16,703 nucleotides of DNA from assembly GCA_910586255.1 (NCBI GenBank), contig CAJUHR010000055.1, forward strand, positions 1 through 16,703, read 5' to 3'. This document shows positions 1 to 7,585 of the stretch, piece after piece. The translations under genes and the position numbers were made by a program. Each line of letters opens with the position of its first letter. The stretch's first letter is position 1. The notes beneath the pieces were generated by a model. It was not told the DNA's origin. It ran no database searches and saw only the letters and a program-made list of their open reading frames with translations. Source of the stretch: an uncultured Lachnospiraceae bacterium (GTDB lineage Bacteria; Bacillota; Clostridia; Lachnospirales; Lachnospiraceae).

Positions 1-55
1 TCAGACTGCTACCAATGCTTAAATTGTAAGGTTATTTAAATCGAGTTATACTAGA
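1..55 (+). repeat. Left copy of 55-bp terminal inverted repeat
   Basis: These 55 bases are the exact reverse complement of 16648-16702. Coding-like sequence begins directly after the repeat at about 56 and lacks a start, so the repeat looks like the end of an inserted element (insertion sequence or similar) that lies mostly outside the window. The identity is seen directly. The nature of the element is inferred: no transposase or full element is visible. An assembly boundary at a shared repeat would look the same. Confidence 0.9.
24..52 (+). promoter_or_regulatory. Outward promoter inside left end repeat
   Basis: TTGTAA (24-29), a 17-base spacer and TATACT (47-52) make a good sigma-A-type promoter reading into the window toward the gene remnant at 56-729. 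Because the repeat is perfect, the same promoter exists inverted at the right end. Promoters near the end of an insertion element that read into neighbouring DNA are well known; activity here is inferred. Confidence 0.6.
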
Positions 56-729
56 GCCTGTCACAAACCGGATGAAAATGGAAATTTTCAAACAGAAGGC
101 GGCGCAAGCTATCCGGCAAGCTTCTGGCAATATACAGAGGAAGGATATTTGATGTTTGAGGGAAGCTGCTTTTCGGAGGAAGAATTTGTTCTTACCCTGA
201 GTAATACGCCGGAGCATACTGCCTTTCGGGTATTGCCCTTAGACGAAGAGTGTCGGGAATACAACAGAAGTTATATACTTCCTGTTGGCTATGGATGGAA
301 TAACCTGTTTCTCTGCGACTGGAGTGAGAAGGATTACGGATCATTGGATTTTTATGATCTTTTTGACATCTTTTATCCCCATCTCTATGACCGGCCGGTT
401 CCCTATATTGCCTCAGAGAATGGGATGAGATGATTTGGCCAGAAGAACAGCCAGATACCTGGTGGCATTATGACCGGCTGAGTGAGGAGGAGTGGAAAGC
501 GCAGATTCCAAAAAAGGAGCTGATGGACCAGTAGCCAAAAAGTTACCGCCATCATGCAGCAGGGATTCCGGTATGGAGAGCAGGAGATGAGAGCCGCTTT
601 CCGGGGCTGTTTTATATTATTTTTCCGGGGAATGTAGGGGATGAAAATACACTGCGGGATGTGATATCTGTATTGGAAGATAATGAAATGGCGAAAAAAA
701 GGAAAGAGCAGATAGACTGGAATTTGTGA
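56..729 (+). pseudogene. Remnant of an unrecognised gene, 5' truncated and frameshifted
   Basis: Reading frame 2 is open from the repeat boundary to the stop at 431-433 and is convincingly protein-like, rich in aromatic and acidic residues (for example GYGWNNLFLCDWSEKDYG). The text then continues in frame 1 from about 424 (DEMIWPEEQPDTWWHYDRLS), shifts to frame 2 around 533-600 (VTAIMQQGFRYGEQEMRAAF) and returns to frame 1 from about 601 (PGLFYIIFPGNVGDENTLRD) to the TGA at 727-729. That implies about three frameshifts plus loss of the start at the repeat. A short form starting at the ATG at 152, behind a GAGGAAGG ribosome site, could still be translated. I do not recognise the family. It is probably decaying after insertion of the element at 1-55. 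Two separate overlapping genes (ATGA at 430-433) are a less likely alternative. Confidence 0.6.
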
Positions 730-848
730 TTTAAAAACAGAGTCAAAAGACCATACCAGGGAAAAAAGCAGTTATTTCTGCAATGCCGTACTGGCGTTGT
801 ATGAATGGCTGCTATTTTTGTCAGTTATTTTTATCCAAAGCTGTGGCT

Positions 849-903
849 GATGCTTCTTGTTCGGCGTAAGCCGGACAAGAAGATGCTCCCCGTGAACAGT
901 AAC
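849..903 (+). repeat. REP-like hairpin repeat, copy 1
   Basis: A dyad with 13-base arms (853-865 and 870-882, one G-U pair) closes a GTAA tetraloop of GNRA type. The hairpin plus a 20-base 3' tail recurs inverted at 10099-10152 with about four differences, one of them a single-base indel. Here it lies between the gene remnant and the kinase promoter, in a 337-base stretch (730-1066) that otherwise holds only that promoter. The second copy and the hairpin point to a dispersed extragenic palindrome rather than a chance stem. Confidence 0.8.
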
Positions 904-943
904 CCAAGCTTTTCAAAACTTTTGTTTATATGGCGGTTTTACA

Positions 944-972
944 TTGAATTGCTCTTTAAAACTTGTTATACT
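944..972 (+). promoter_or_regulatory. Promoter of the hybrid histidine kinase gene
   Basis: TTGAAT (944-949), 17 bases and TATACT (967-972) with a TG at 964-965 form an extended -10 promoter. Its bases from AAAACTTG through the -10 are the same as in the promoter at 15986-16014. Transcription from about 979 gives an 88-base leader before the chosen ATG at 1067, which rules out the more upstream ATG at 944. Confidence 0.75.
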
Positions 973-1066
973 ATCAGAAAAGGAAAGAGAGCATATCAGA
1001 ACTGTCGCGTGCTGCTTTTGCGGCGAAGCTGTTGAGTGGGAAGCGGTTCATATGGAGGGTAGGTTT

Positions 1067-3649
1067 ATGGGGGATTCAAAAAAGCTTTTTGAACAAGCCG
1101 GCGAAGGTGTGCCGGATGTCAGGAACAGTGAGCAGCACAGCGGTATACAGAGCGTTCAGAATCTGGAGGCTGTCATCAATGAGGGCCTTCGTGTGGCCTT
1201 GCTGGAGGATACGCCGGATCAGTCGCTTGAGGTGCTGCTAAAACACCTGGGAAAAGCGCTTAAGGGGGAACGGACCTATATATTTGAGAGGAACGAGGCA
1301 GGTGGGGATGACAACACCTATGAGTGGACGGCAGACGGGGTGGAGCCTGAAAAGGAGAATCTTCAAAATGTTCCACCAAAGGTGTGCGCCAGCTGGTATC
1401 GGAATTTCAGCATCGGAAAGCATATTATCATTGAGAGCCTGGAGGATATCAGGGAATCGGATCCTCTTCAGTTTGAGATTCTCAGGCAGCAGGACATCCA
1501 TTCTCTTGTGGTGGTCCCCCTCTATGACGGCAAAAAGCTTATCGGATTTTACGGGGTGGACAATCCTCCTGTAAAATCTCTGGAATACGCATCGAATATG
1601 CTCCAGACCGCGGCATACTTTATCGTCTCCTCCCTGAAACGGCGCAATCTGTTTCGTGAGCTTCAAAAGAGAAGCTATAATGTTCTTCATTCCCTCAGCG
1701 TGGATTATCTGGGAATTTATCAGGTGAACTTTGATACAGGTGCATGTGAGATATATCGGGACAGCGAACAGGCAGGGATGGATTGGGCCATCAGCTTTGA
1801 GGACGGCTATCAGACGGCTATGGATCGGTATATTACCCGGTGTGTGGCCTCCCTGGATCAGGAACGGCTCCGCGCTTTGACGAAAAAAGCCCATGTGCTT
1901 GATCAGCTAAAGACAAAGAAAAAGTTCTATGTCCGGTATCAGGTGAGGGATAATTCCTATGGGATGAAACACATGGAGATCCATTTTTCCGCCACGGAAA
2001 AGACAGCGGAGGAAAACATGGTGATTTTTGCCCTGCGGGATGTAAATGCCGTGGTGGAGCAGGAGGAAAAGTATAAGCTTAAGGCAAGGCAAAGTCTGGA
2101 GGGTATTCTGGAGGGAGCCCGAACCGGTATCTGGACCATTGAGCTGGAGGAGGGATGTGAGCCCAGGATGTATGCGGATCGGACCATGCGGGTTCTCCTT
2201 GGAGTGCCGGATGAGATTGATCCGGAGGAGTGTTACAGACGATGGTTTGAAAACATTGAGCCGGACTATGTAAAGATGGTGCAGGGAGCCGTGCAGGAGA
2301 TGCTGGAAACCGGGCGTTCGGAGGTAATCTATCCCTGGAAGCACCCAAATCTTGGAAAAATTTATGTTCGCTGCGGCGGTGTGCCGGACAAAACATTTAA
2401 AAAACCGGGCGCCTGCCTGAACGGATACCATCAGGATATTACGGAAATTATGGTGACGCGCAAAAAGCAGGAACAGGCCATCATGGATCTTTTAGAGAGG
2501 GTCAGACGGGCCAATTCGGCAAAAAGCGAATTTCTTTCCCGTATGTCCCATGATCTGCGCACGCCTATTAACGGAATTATGGGAATGTTGGCCATTTTGG
2601 AAAAGAGCCATGATGATCCAAAGCTGCAGAGCGAGTGCCAAAGAAAAATCCGTGTGTCAACGGAGCATCTTTTGTCTCTGGTAAACGATGTTCTTTTGGT
2701 CAGCAAGCTAGACAGCGGAAGAACCACCGTGGTGGAGGAGCCCTTTGACCTTTATGACACATTGGAAAACTGCATTACAATCTTATCTCCTGAGGCAGAG
2801 GAAGAGGGAATCCGGCTGGTGCTAGAAAAGGCAGAGCTTAAGCACAGAAGGCTTGTGGGAAATCCGCTGCACCTAAAGCAGATCCTGCTGAATGTCATTG
2901 ACAATGCCATTATATATAACCGTCCCCAAGGCTCTGTGTTTGTCCGGGCAGAGGAAATTGACTGCCAGGACGGGACTGCAAGCTACCGGTTTGTGATTGA
3001 GGATACCGGAATCGGCATTGGGGAGGATTTCAAAAAGCATATTTTTGAGCCGTTTACCCAGGAGCATCAGGATGCAAGAACCCATTATACCGGTGTCGGG
3101 CTCGGTATGTCCATTGTAAAGAAGCTGATAGAGCAGATGAGGGGAACCATTGAGATGGAGAGCCAGCTGGGAAAGGGGAGCGTGTTTGAGATTATTCTGC
3201 CTATCCAGATCGATCAGGCGTGGAGCGGGCAGTCTGTGGAGGGGGATTCTACCGCGGGGGGCAGCATTGCCGGCATGAGGGTTCTTTTGGTGGAGGATAA
3301 TGAGATCAACTGCGAAATCATGGAGTTTATGCTCAGGGAGGCAGGTGCAAAGGTAGTGACCGCCAACAACGGAAAAGCTGCCGTGGATGCCTTTGCGGCA
3401 TCCGCCCCGGGAACCTTTAACTGTGTGCTCATGGATTTAATGATGCCGGTTATGAGCGGATATGAGGCTACCCGGGTGATCCGCGGCCTTAACAGGCCGG
3501 ACGCAAAAGCCGTGCCGATTATAGCATTGTCAGCCAACGCGTTTGAAGAGGATGTGGCGCTGGCAAAGGACGCGGGAATGAACGAACATCTGGCCAAGCC
3601 GGTGGATCTTCGGAAAATGTTCCATGTCATGAACCGGTTAAGAAGCTGA
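1067..3649 (+). CDS. Cytosolic hybrid sensor histidine kinase (GAF-PAS-PAS-HisKA-HATPase-REC)
   Basis: The 860-residue product has no membrane segment, so it should sense a cytoplasmic signal. A GAF-like domain (about 30-190, with RTYIFE and NTYEW motifs) is followed by two PAS-like regions (about 205-340 and 350-465). The dimerisation/phosphoacceptor helix holds SHDLRTP with His495. The ATPase follows at about 590-716 (DTGIGIG, FEPF, GVGLGMS). A receiver domain at about 736-858 has the acidic pair VEDNE, phospho-acceptor Asp790 in LMDLMMP, and the conserved KP near its end. The start is the ATG at 1067, behind GGAGGG; an ATG at 1052 has a weaker site and the one at 944 precedes the promoter. 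It is monocistronic between its own promoter and a strong terminator. No response regulator gene is adjacent, so its target is unknown. Architecture is clear; the signal is not. Confidence 0.92.
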   Translation: MGDSKKLFEQAGEGVPDVRNSEQHSGIQSVQNLEAVINEGLRVALLEDTPDQSLEVLLKHLGKALKGERTYIFERNEAGGDDNTYEWTADGVEPEKENLQNVPPKVCASWYRNFSIGKHIIIESLEDIRESDPLQFEILRQQDIHSLVVVPLYDGKKLIGFYGVDNPPVKSLEYASNMLQTAAYFIVSSLKRRNLFRELQKRSYNVLHSLSVDYLGIYQVNFDTGACEIYRDSEQAGMDWAISFEDGYQTAMDRYITRCVASLDQERLRALTKKAHVLDQLKTKKKFYVRYQVRDNSYGMKHMEIHFSATEKTAEENMVIFALRDVNAVVEQEEKYKLKARQSLEGILEGARTGIWTIELEEGCEPRMYADRTMRVLLGVPDEIDPEECYRRWFENIEPDYVKMVQGAVQEMLETGRSEVIYPWKHPNLGKIYVRCGGVPDKTFKKPGACLNGYHQDITEIMVTRKKQEQAIMDLLERVRRANSAKSEFLSRMSHDLRTPINGIMGMLAILEKSHDDPKLQSECQRKIRVSTEHLLSLVNDVLLVSKLDSGRTTVVEEPFDLYDTLENCITILSPEAEEEGIRLVLEKAELKHRRLVGNPLHLKQILLNVIDNAIIYNRPQGSVFVRAEEIDCQDGTASYRFVIEDTGIGIGEDFKKHIFEPFTQEHQDARTHYTGVGLGMSIVKKLIEQMRGTIEMESQLGKGSVFEIILPIQIDQAWSGQSVEGDSTAGGSIAGMRVLLVEDNEINCEIMEFMLREAGAKVVTANNGKAAVDAFAASAPGTFNCVLMDLMMPVMSGYEATRVIRGLNRPDAKAVPIIALSANAFEEDVALAKDAGMNEHLAKPVDLRKMFHVMNRLRS

Positions 3650-3675
3650 CAGGAAACATTGGGATAAATATTACG

Positions 3676-3728
3676 GGGCTACCGCAAAATGTGATGATTT
3701 CTTTGTCATTTTGCGGCAGCCCTGTTTT
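3676..3728 (+). terminator. Intrinsic terminator after the kinase gene, probably shared by the converging operon
   Basis: GGGCT-A-CCGCAAAATG (3676-3691) pairs with CATTTTGCGG-C-AGCCC ending at 3722, followed by TGTTTT. The stem of about 15 pairs lies between two converging genes (kinase stop at 3649, oxidoreductase stop at 3740). The opposite side is AT-rich, so it may also end minus-strand transcripts. Confidence 0.85.
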
Positions 3729-3739
3729 AATCCGGCATC

Positions 3740-5686
3740 TTAAATATCCAGCGCGGCGTGATAACCCCAGTAGACGGCATTGGTGATGGTGGAAACCTTG
3801 GCCGCATCGCCAATGACCCGGACAAAGGGGGCAGAACCGTTTAATGCTTCCACTACATCGATGCGGGAGCGCTGGCCCAGGGCGCAGATCACGCTCCGGC
3901 CGGGAATTAGTACCTCCCTGCCCTCCCTGTCTTCACAGATGATGCCTTCCTCTGTGACGCGAAGACCCTTAAAGCCGGTGTGGACATCGGCATATTTTTC
4001 CACCTCCTTTAACAGAAGAGGGCGGTGGCGGACATTGGCATCCGGGGCCAGCATATCTCTCATCTCTACCAGATGGACCTTTTTGCCCTCCTGGCCCAGA
4101 TGGATGGCACATTCGCATCCGGCAAGGCCACCGCCTAATATCACCACATTGTCTCCTACTTTGGCCTTTTCCTTATAATAATTGTTGACGATCACCACAT
4201 TGCCCCCATCCAGCCCTGGAATGGGAGGTACCAGAGGACGGGAGCCGGCGGCGATAATGAGGGCATCCGGGGCCATATTGTCCACATATGCCCGGTCAAC
4301 CAGAGTATTCATACGGATCTCCACCCCGGCATTTTGGCAGAATCTGGCATAGGTTTTTGCCAGCTGGTACATCTCGTATTTAAAGGGCAGGGCCTGCTCA
4401 CTTCTTAAGATACCGCCCAATTCGTCCTCCTTTTCGCACAACATTACCTTATGGCCGCGCCGGGCAGCAGTGTAGGCAGCATACAGCCCGCCGGGGCCTC
4501 CGCCTGCCACAAGAACTGTCTTTGATACCGGGGCAGGAGTTATCTCGTTTCCCTCCCACTCCCGTCCAATAAGGGGATTGACGGTGCAGCGCCGGGTGGA
4601 GGTGGCCGCCCGCTCTGCCATGCAGGTAAAGCAGCGCAGACAGCGGACAATATCATCGTCCTGGTTGGCCATGACCTTGTTAGGCAGGAAGGGATCCGCC
4701 AGCAGGGCGCGGGCCATGTAGACTACATCTGCCTTGCCGGAGGCAATAATTTCCTCCATCTGGGCAGGATCGTTTAATCCGCCGATAGTGGCCACAGGGA
4801 CCTTGACATGTTTTTTGATTTCTGTTGCCAGATATACATTCCGTCCGTGGTCGGTGAACATGGAGGGATGGGTGATGCCGAAGGTGCGCTGATAGGTGCC
4901 AGCGGTGACGTGGAGCAGGTCGATGTAAGGCTCCAGCTGCCGGGCGATTTTGACCCCTTCCTCCAGGCCGTAGCCCTCCTCCACGAACTCCGCGCCGCTT
5001 AGGCGGAACTCGATGGGAAAGGAGGGGCCTACTGCCTCCCGGACGGCTCTTAGCACATTGACGGCAAAACGGCATCGGTTTTTTAGGGAACCGCCGTATT
5101 CATCGCCGCGCTTGTTGAACATGGGGGAGAGGAATTGGTTGATAAGCCAGCCATGGCCGCCATGGATCATGAGCAGCTCAAAGCCGGCCCGCTTGGCCAG
5201 CGCCGCCACATGCCCGTAGGCGGCAATGATTTCATCGATCATCTCCACTGTTAGTTGGCCTACCTTCACGCCATCAGGGCGTGTGCAGGCAGAGGGCCCC
5301 CACTGGGTCATGCCGTGCTGTTTGTTTTTGTCGGTCATGTAGGTGCCGGAATACATGCCGGAATGAGACAGTTCTATGCTGGGAATGGCTCCATGACGGC
5401 GGATCGCGTCAGCGGTGTAGGTGGCGCAGGCAAGGGAATTGAGGATGGACTCGTCCAAATGATAGGCATGAGAGCCGTCAGTGGAGGGATGGACCATCAG
5501 CTCAGACACCGTGACCGCGCCTGCACCTCCCTTGGCCCGCAGCTCATAAAAGGCAGTGGATTTGGGACCGATGCAGCCGTCATTGGTGATGTCGGTGCCT
5601 CCCATAGGGGCGGAGAACATGCGGTTGCGGAAGGTGGCGCCGCCCAGGGTGATGGGCTTGCACAGGTTGGGATACTTGTGTTGCAT
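3740..5686 (-). CDS. Fe-S flavoenzyme of the 2,4-dienoyl-CoA reductase / 2-enoate reductase family
   Basis: The 648-residue product has the full family layout. An old-yellow-enzyme FMN barrel occupies about 1-340 (HGGHGWLINQFLSP at 175-188, then DEYGGS). A 4Fe-4S cluster site follows with Cys349, 352, 355 and 367. An FAD-binding Rossmann fold starts with GGGPGG (395-400), and a nested NAD(P)H fold with GGGLAG (518-523). Such enzymes reduce activated C=C bonds of enoates or dienoyl thioesters with NAD(P)H. The cysteine spacing is CxxCxxC-x11-C, one residue tighter than the E. coli FadH pattern. It is the last gene of the operon and has a possible promoter of its own in the 160-base gap upstream. 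An ATG at 5692 is only three bases from AGGAGG, whereas the one at 5686 is nine away and was preferred. The substrate cannot be read from sequence. Confidence 0.9.
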   Translation of the reverse strand: MQHKYPNLCKPITLGGATFRNRMFSAPMGGTDITNDGCIGPKSTAFYELRAKGGAGAVTVSELMVHPSTDGSHAYHLDESILNSLACATYTADAIRRHGAIPSIELSHSGMYSGTYMTDKNKQHGMTQWGPSACTRPDGVKVGQLTVEMIDEIIAAYGHVAALAKRAGFELLMIHGGHGWLINQFLSPMFNKRGDEYGGSLKNRCRFAVNVLRAVREAVGPSFPIEFRLSGAEFVEEGYGLEEGVKIARQLEPYIDLLHVTAGTYQRTFGITHPSMFTDHGRNVYLATEIKKHVKVPVATIGGLNDPAQMEEIIASGKADVVYMARALLADPFLPNKVMANQDDDIVRCLRCFTCMAERAATSTRRCTVNPLIGREWEGNEITPAPVSKTVLVAGGGPGGLYAAYTAARRGHKVMLCEKEDELGGILRSEQALPFKYEMYQLAKTYARFCQNAGVEIRMNTLVDRAYVDNMAPDALIIAAGSRPLVPPIPGLDGGNVVIVNNYYKEKAKVGDNVVILGGGLAGCECAIHLGQEGKKVHLVEMRDMLAPDANVRHRPLLLKEVEKYADVHTGFKGLRVTEEGIICEDREGREVLIPGRSVICALGQRSRIDVVEALNGSAPFVRVIGDAAKVSTITNAVYWGYHAALDI

Positions 5687-5756
5687 TTTCATTTACCTCC
5701 TTGTATTGATTCAAGGGAACAGACAGTACCGCATACAAACGGAGACTATCAAATGA

Positions 5757-5765
5757 ATTATACCA
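5757..5765 (-). promoter_or_regulatory. Possible internal promoter before the oxidoreductase gene
   Basis: On the minus strand TGGTATAAT forms an extended -10 about 65 bases before the start. No good -35 is visible at 17 bases. It lies in the longest gap after the lyase genes (5687-5846), so the last gene could be transcribed separately from the rest of the operon. Confidence 0.4.
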
Positions 5766-5846
5766 TACTTTACGTGGACATGGATGTTCATATAGAAAGT
5801 TTTTCAGGCGTACTAATCACAGCTTAGGCGGATCTCTCAGGATATG

Positions 5847-7571
5847 TTATATGGCCGGCTCACCCATATACAGCAGTGTTCCGTCTGCGCGTCTGGAGAA
5901 TTTGACCAGAAATTCATCGTAGGAGATCCAGCTTTCCCGGGGATAGTTGGCGTGGGACATATCCTTTACCGTGCCAACGATCAGGAGAGGCACCCGTTTG
6001 GCATTCAGATACACATAGTAGCTGATCTCGCCGCAGACATACCTGAGAGGCGTCTCATTCAGCTGATAAATACGCATCAGATTTTCCAGGAAAGCGGCAA
6101 TGTCCGGCGCAACGTGATACTCTAATCGGCCGTTTTTTCGGTCCACGCACAGCCAGTCGTTTTCTCCGAACAGGAAGAGATACGGGACAACCGGATCGAT
6201 CTTTTCGGGCGGCGGGCAGTCCAGGTCCGGGTTTTTTATGGCGGACCAGGGGGCAACGGCAGCGAATACCTGGGGAGCGCGGATGGCCAGCTCGGAGGTC
6301 ATCATACCGCCGCTGGACTGGCCGCAGGCGTATATGCGGGAGGAATCAATGGTATGCCGGCTCTTTACATCCTCGATCATGCGGAGCACAAAGGAGACAT
6401 CATCTATGGGCTTATCCAGGTACGCTCCGTTCCATAACAGGATATTACGCACTCCGCCGGGACGCTGCTGATGGACAGAGGCCTCGGGGAATACCACGAT
6501 AAAGCCGCGCTCCTGTGCCACCCGGGTCATGCCGGACAGGTCGATGAAGCTTTCCGCGCTGCCGCCCCGGCCGTGCATACACACCACCAGCGGAACGGGC
6601 GCTGTGCTGCCATCGGCACACTCCGGCACATACTCATACCAGCGCCTGGTAAATCCATCCAGCTTTATGGTGTGCAGCTTAGCGCCGTAGGCATCCGGAT
6701 CCATATAGCTGCGCAGAGCCTTTTGAGAAAAGCAGCGGTGACGGCGGGCCAGGCTTAGATATTTCCAGACCGCGGTGAAAAATTCCTCGCTCAGATTGCC
6801 GGTATAGCCATTGCTCACCCGCACCTGCGCGATGTTCTCCTCATTGACCTGGCTCTTTTTGCAGACGCGGCCGGGGAAGTAGATCTCGTTTGCCCACTGG
6901 TTAGAAAAGGCCTCGTCATCTGAGTGATTTTGCCCCTTCCAATAGCCGCACACTGCCGCGTTGTCGCCGGTATTCATGCCCCAGGCCATCCAGACGGGCA
7001 GCTGGGCCTTGGTTCCGCTGACTATCAGCTCGGTTTTGCCTGTATTCTCGCCGGTATGCAGCCGGTTGGCGCTTTGAAGCACCTCGGGCGCCATCTCGCC
7101 GAAGGTGGCAAGGCCGGACCACTCGCTGGCCATCTCCATGGCGGCCTGTTGGGCTACTGCAGCGCCGCCTGCGATCCCTGCGGCGTAGATGTTGTCCTGC
7201 ATGGTGATATAGAATCTCCGGGACTGGATCTCCACATAGACCCGGTTCATGTAGGCGGAGTCCGTGCCGTCCAGGCGATATTTACCGTTTTGCGGTTCCA
7301 GAATATGAAGAAAGATCTGATGCTTTTTTGCAAAGCTTAACCAAAAACCTTTTTCCAAAAACTCCTGTACGGACACGTCCTCGGGGGGAGCCACCACCAG
7401 GCAGGGCTGATTGCTGCACAGCCCTGGGGCGATATAGGTATAGAAGCGCCGCGTCTGACCGGCAGCCTCCACCTTTTCTTCAAATAGCCCGGAAATCAGG
7501 CAGCGCTTTAGGTCTGTCCGATCAATGTCAAGGGCACTCATATCCGCAGGGAACTGTTTAATCTCCAACAT
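5847..7571 (-). CDS. Intracellular tandem alpha/beta-hydrolase, PHB-depolymerase-like esterase
   Basis: The 574-residue protein holds two related alpha/beta-hydrolase halves. The C-terminal half (about 300-560) has an oxyanion motif HGRGG (333-337), the nucleophile box G-Q-S-S-G with Ser419, a likely Asp472 in GENDW and His540 in MSHANYP. This is the layout of feruloyl-esterase-like and PHB-depolymerase-like enzymes (COG3509-type). The N-terminal half (about 35-280) copies the same order of elements (RRFYTYIAP matching RRWYEYVPE, IYAAG matching IYACG), but its box reads G-I-A-G-G, with Ala134 in place of Ser, so it is probably inactive. There is no signal peptide, so the substrate must be imported. 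The ATG at 7571 follows AAGGAGG by nine bases and lies 14 bases after the transporter stop, indicating co-transcription. The substrate is unknown; an ester of a hydroxy acid fits the neighbours. Confidence 0.82.
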   Translation of the reverse strand: MLEIKQFPADMSALDIDRTDLKRCLISGLFEEKVEAAGQTRRFYTYIAPGLCSNQPCLVVAPPEDVSVQEFLEKGFWLSFAKKHQIFLHILEPQNGKYRLDGTDSAYMNRVYVEIQSRRFYITMQDNIYAAGIAGGAAVAQQAAMEMASEWSGLATFGEMAPEVLQSANRLHTGENTGKTELIVSGTKAQLPVWMAWGMNTGDNAAVCGYWKGQNHSDDEAFSNQWANEIYFPGRVCKKSQVNEENIAQVRVSNGYTGNLSEEFFTAVWKYLSLARRHRCFSQKALRSYMDPDAYGAKLHTIKLDGFTRRWYEYVPECADGSTAPVPLVVCMHGRGGSAESFIDLSGMTRVAQERGFIVVFPEASVHQQRPGGVRNILLWNGAYLDKPIDDVSFVLRMIEDVKSRHTIDSSRIYACGQSSGGMMTSELAIRAPQVFAAVAPWSAIKNPDLDCPPPEKIDPVVPYLFLFGENDWLCVDRKNGRLEYHVAPDIAAFLENLMRIYQLNETPLRYVCGEISYYVYLNAKRVPLLIVGTVKDMSHANYPRESWISYDEFLVKFSRRADGTLLYMGEPAI

Positions 7572-7585
7572 AAGACATAACCTCC

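Noticed and set aside
805..1035. 76-codon ORF on the plus strand before the kinase
   Set aside because: No ribosome site. It runs through the hairpin repeat, the kinase promoter and into the kinase leader; the similar peptide at the second repeat copy is interrupted by an indel and stop, so it is not selected as protein.
944..1066. Upstream ATG at 944 as the start of the histidine kinase
   Set aside because: It overlaps the -35 of a strong promoter and has no ribosome site; the ATG at 1067 has GGAGGG at good spacing.
1238..2431. Two long minus-strand ORFs inside the kinase gene
   Set aside because: Shadows of a well-supported kinase coding frame; no motifs or ribosome sites.
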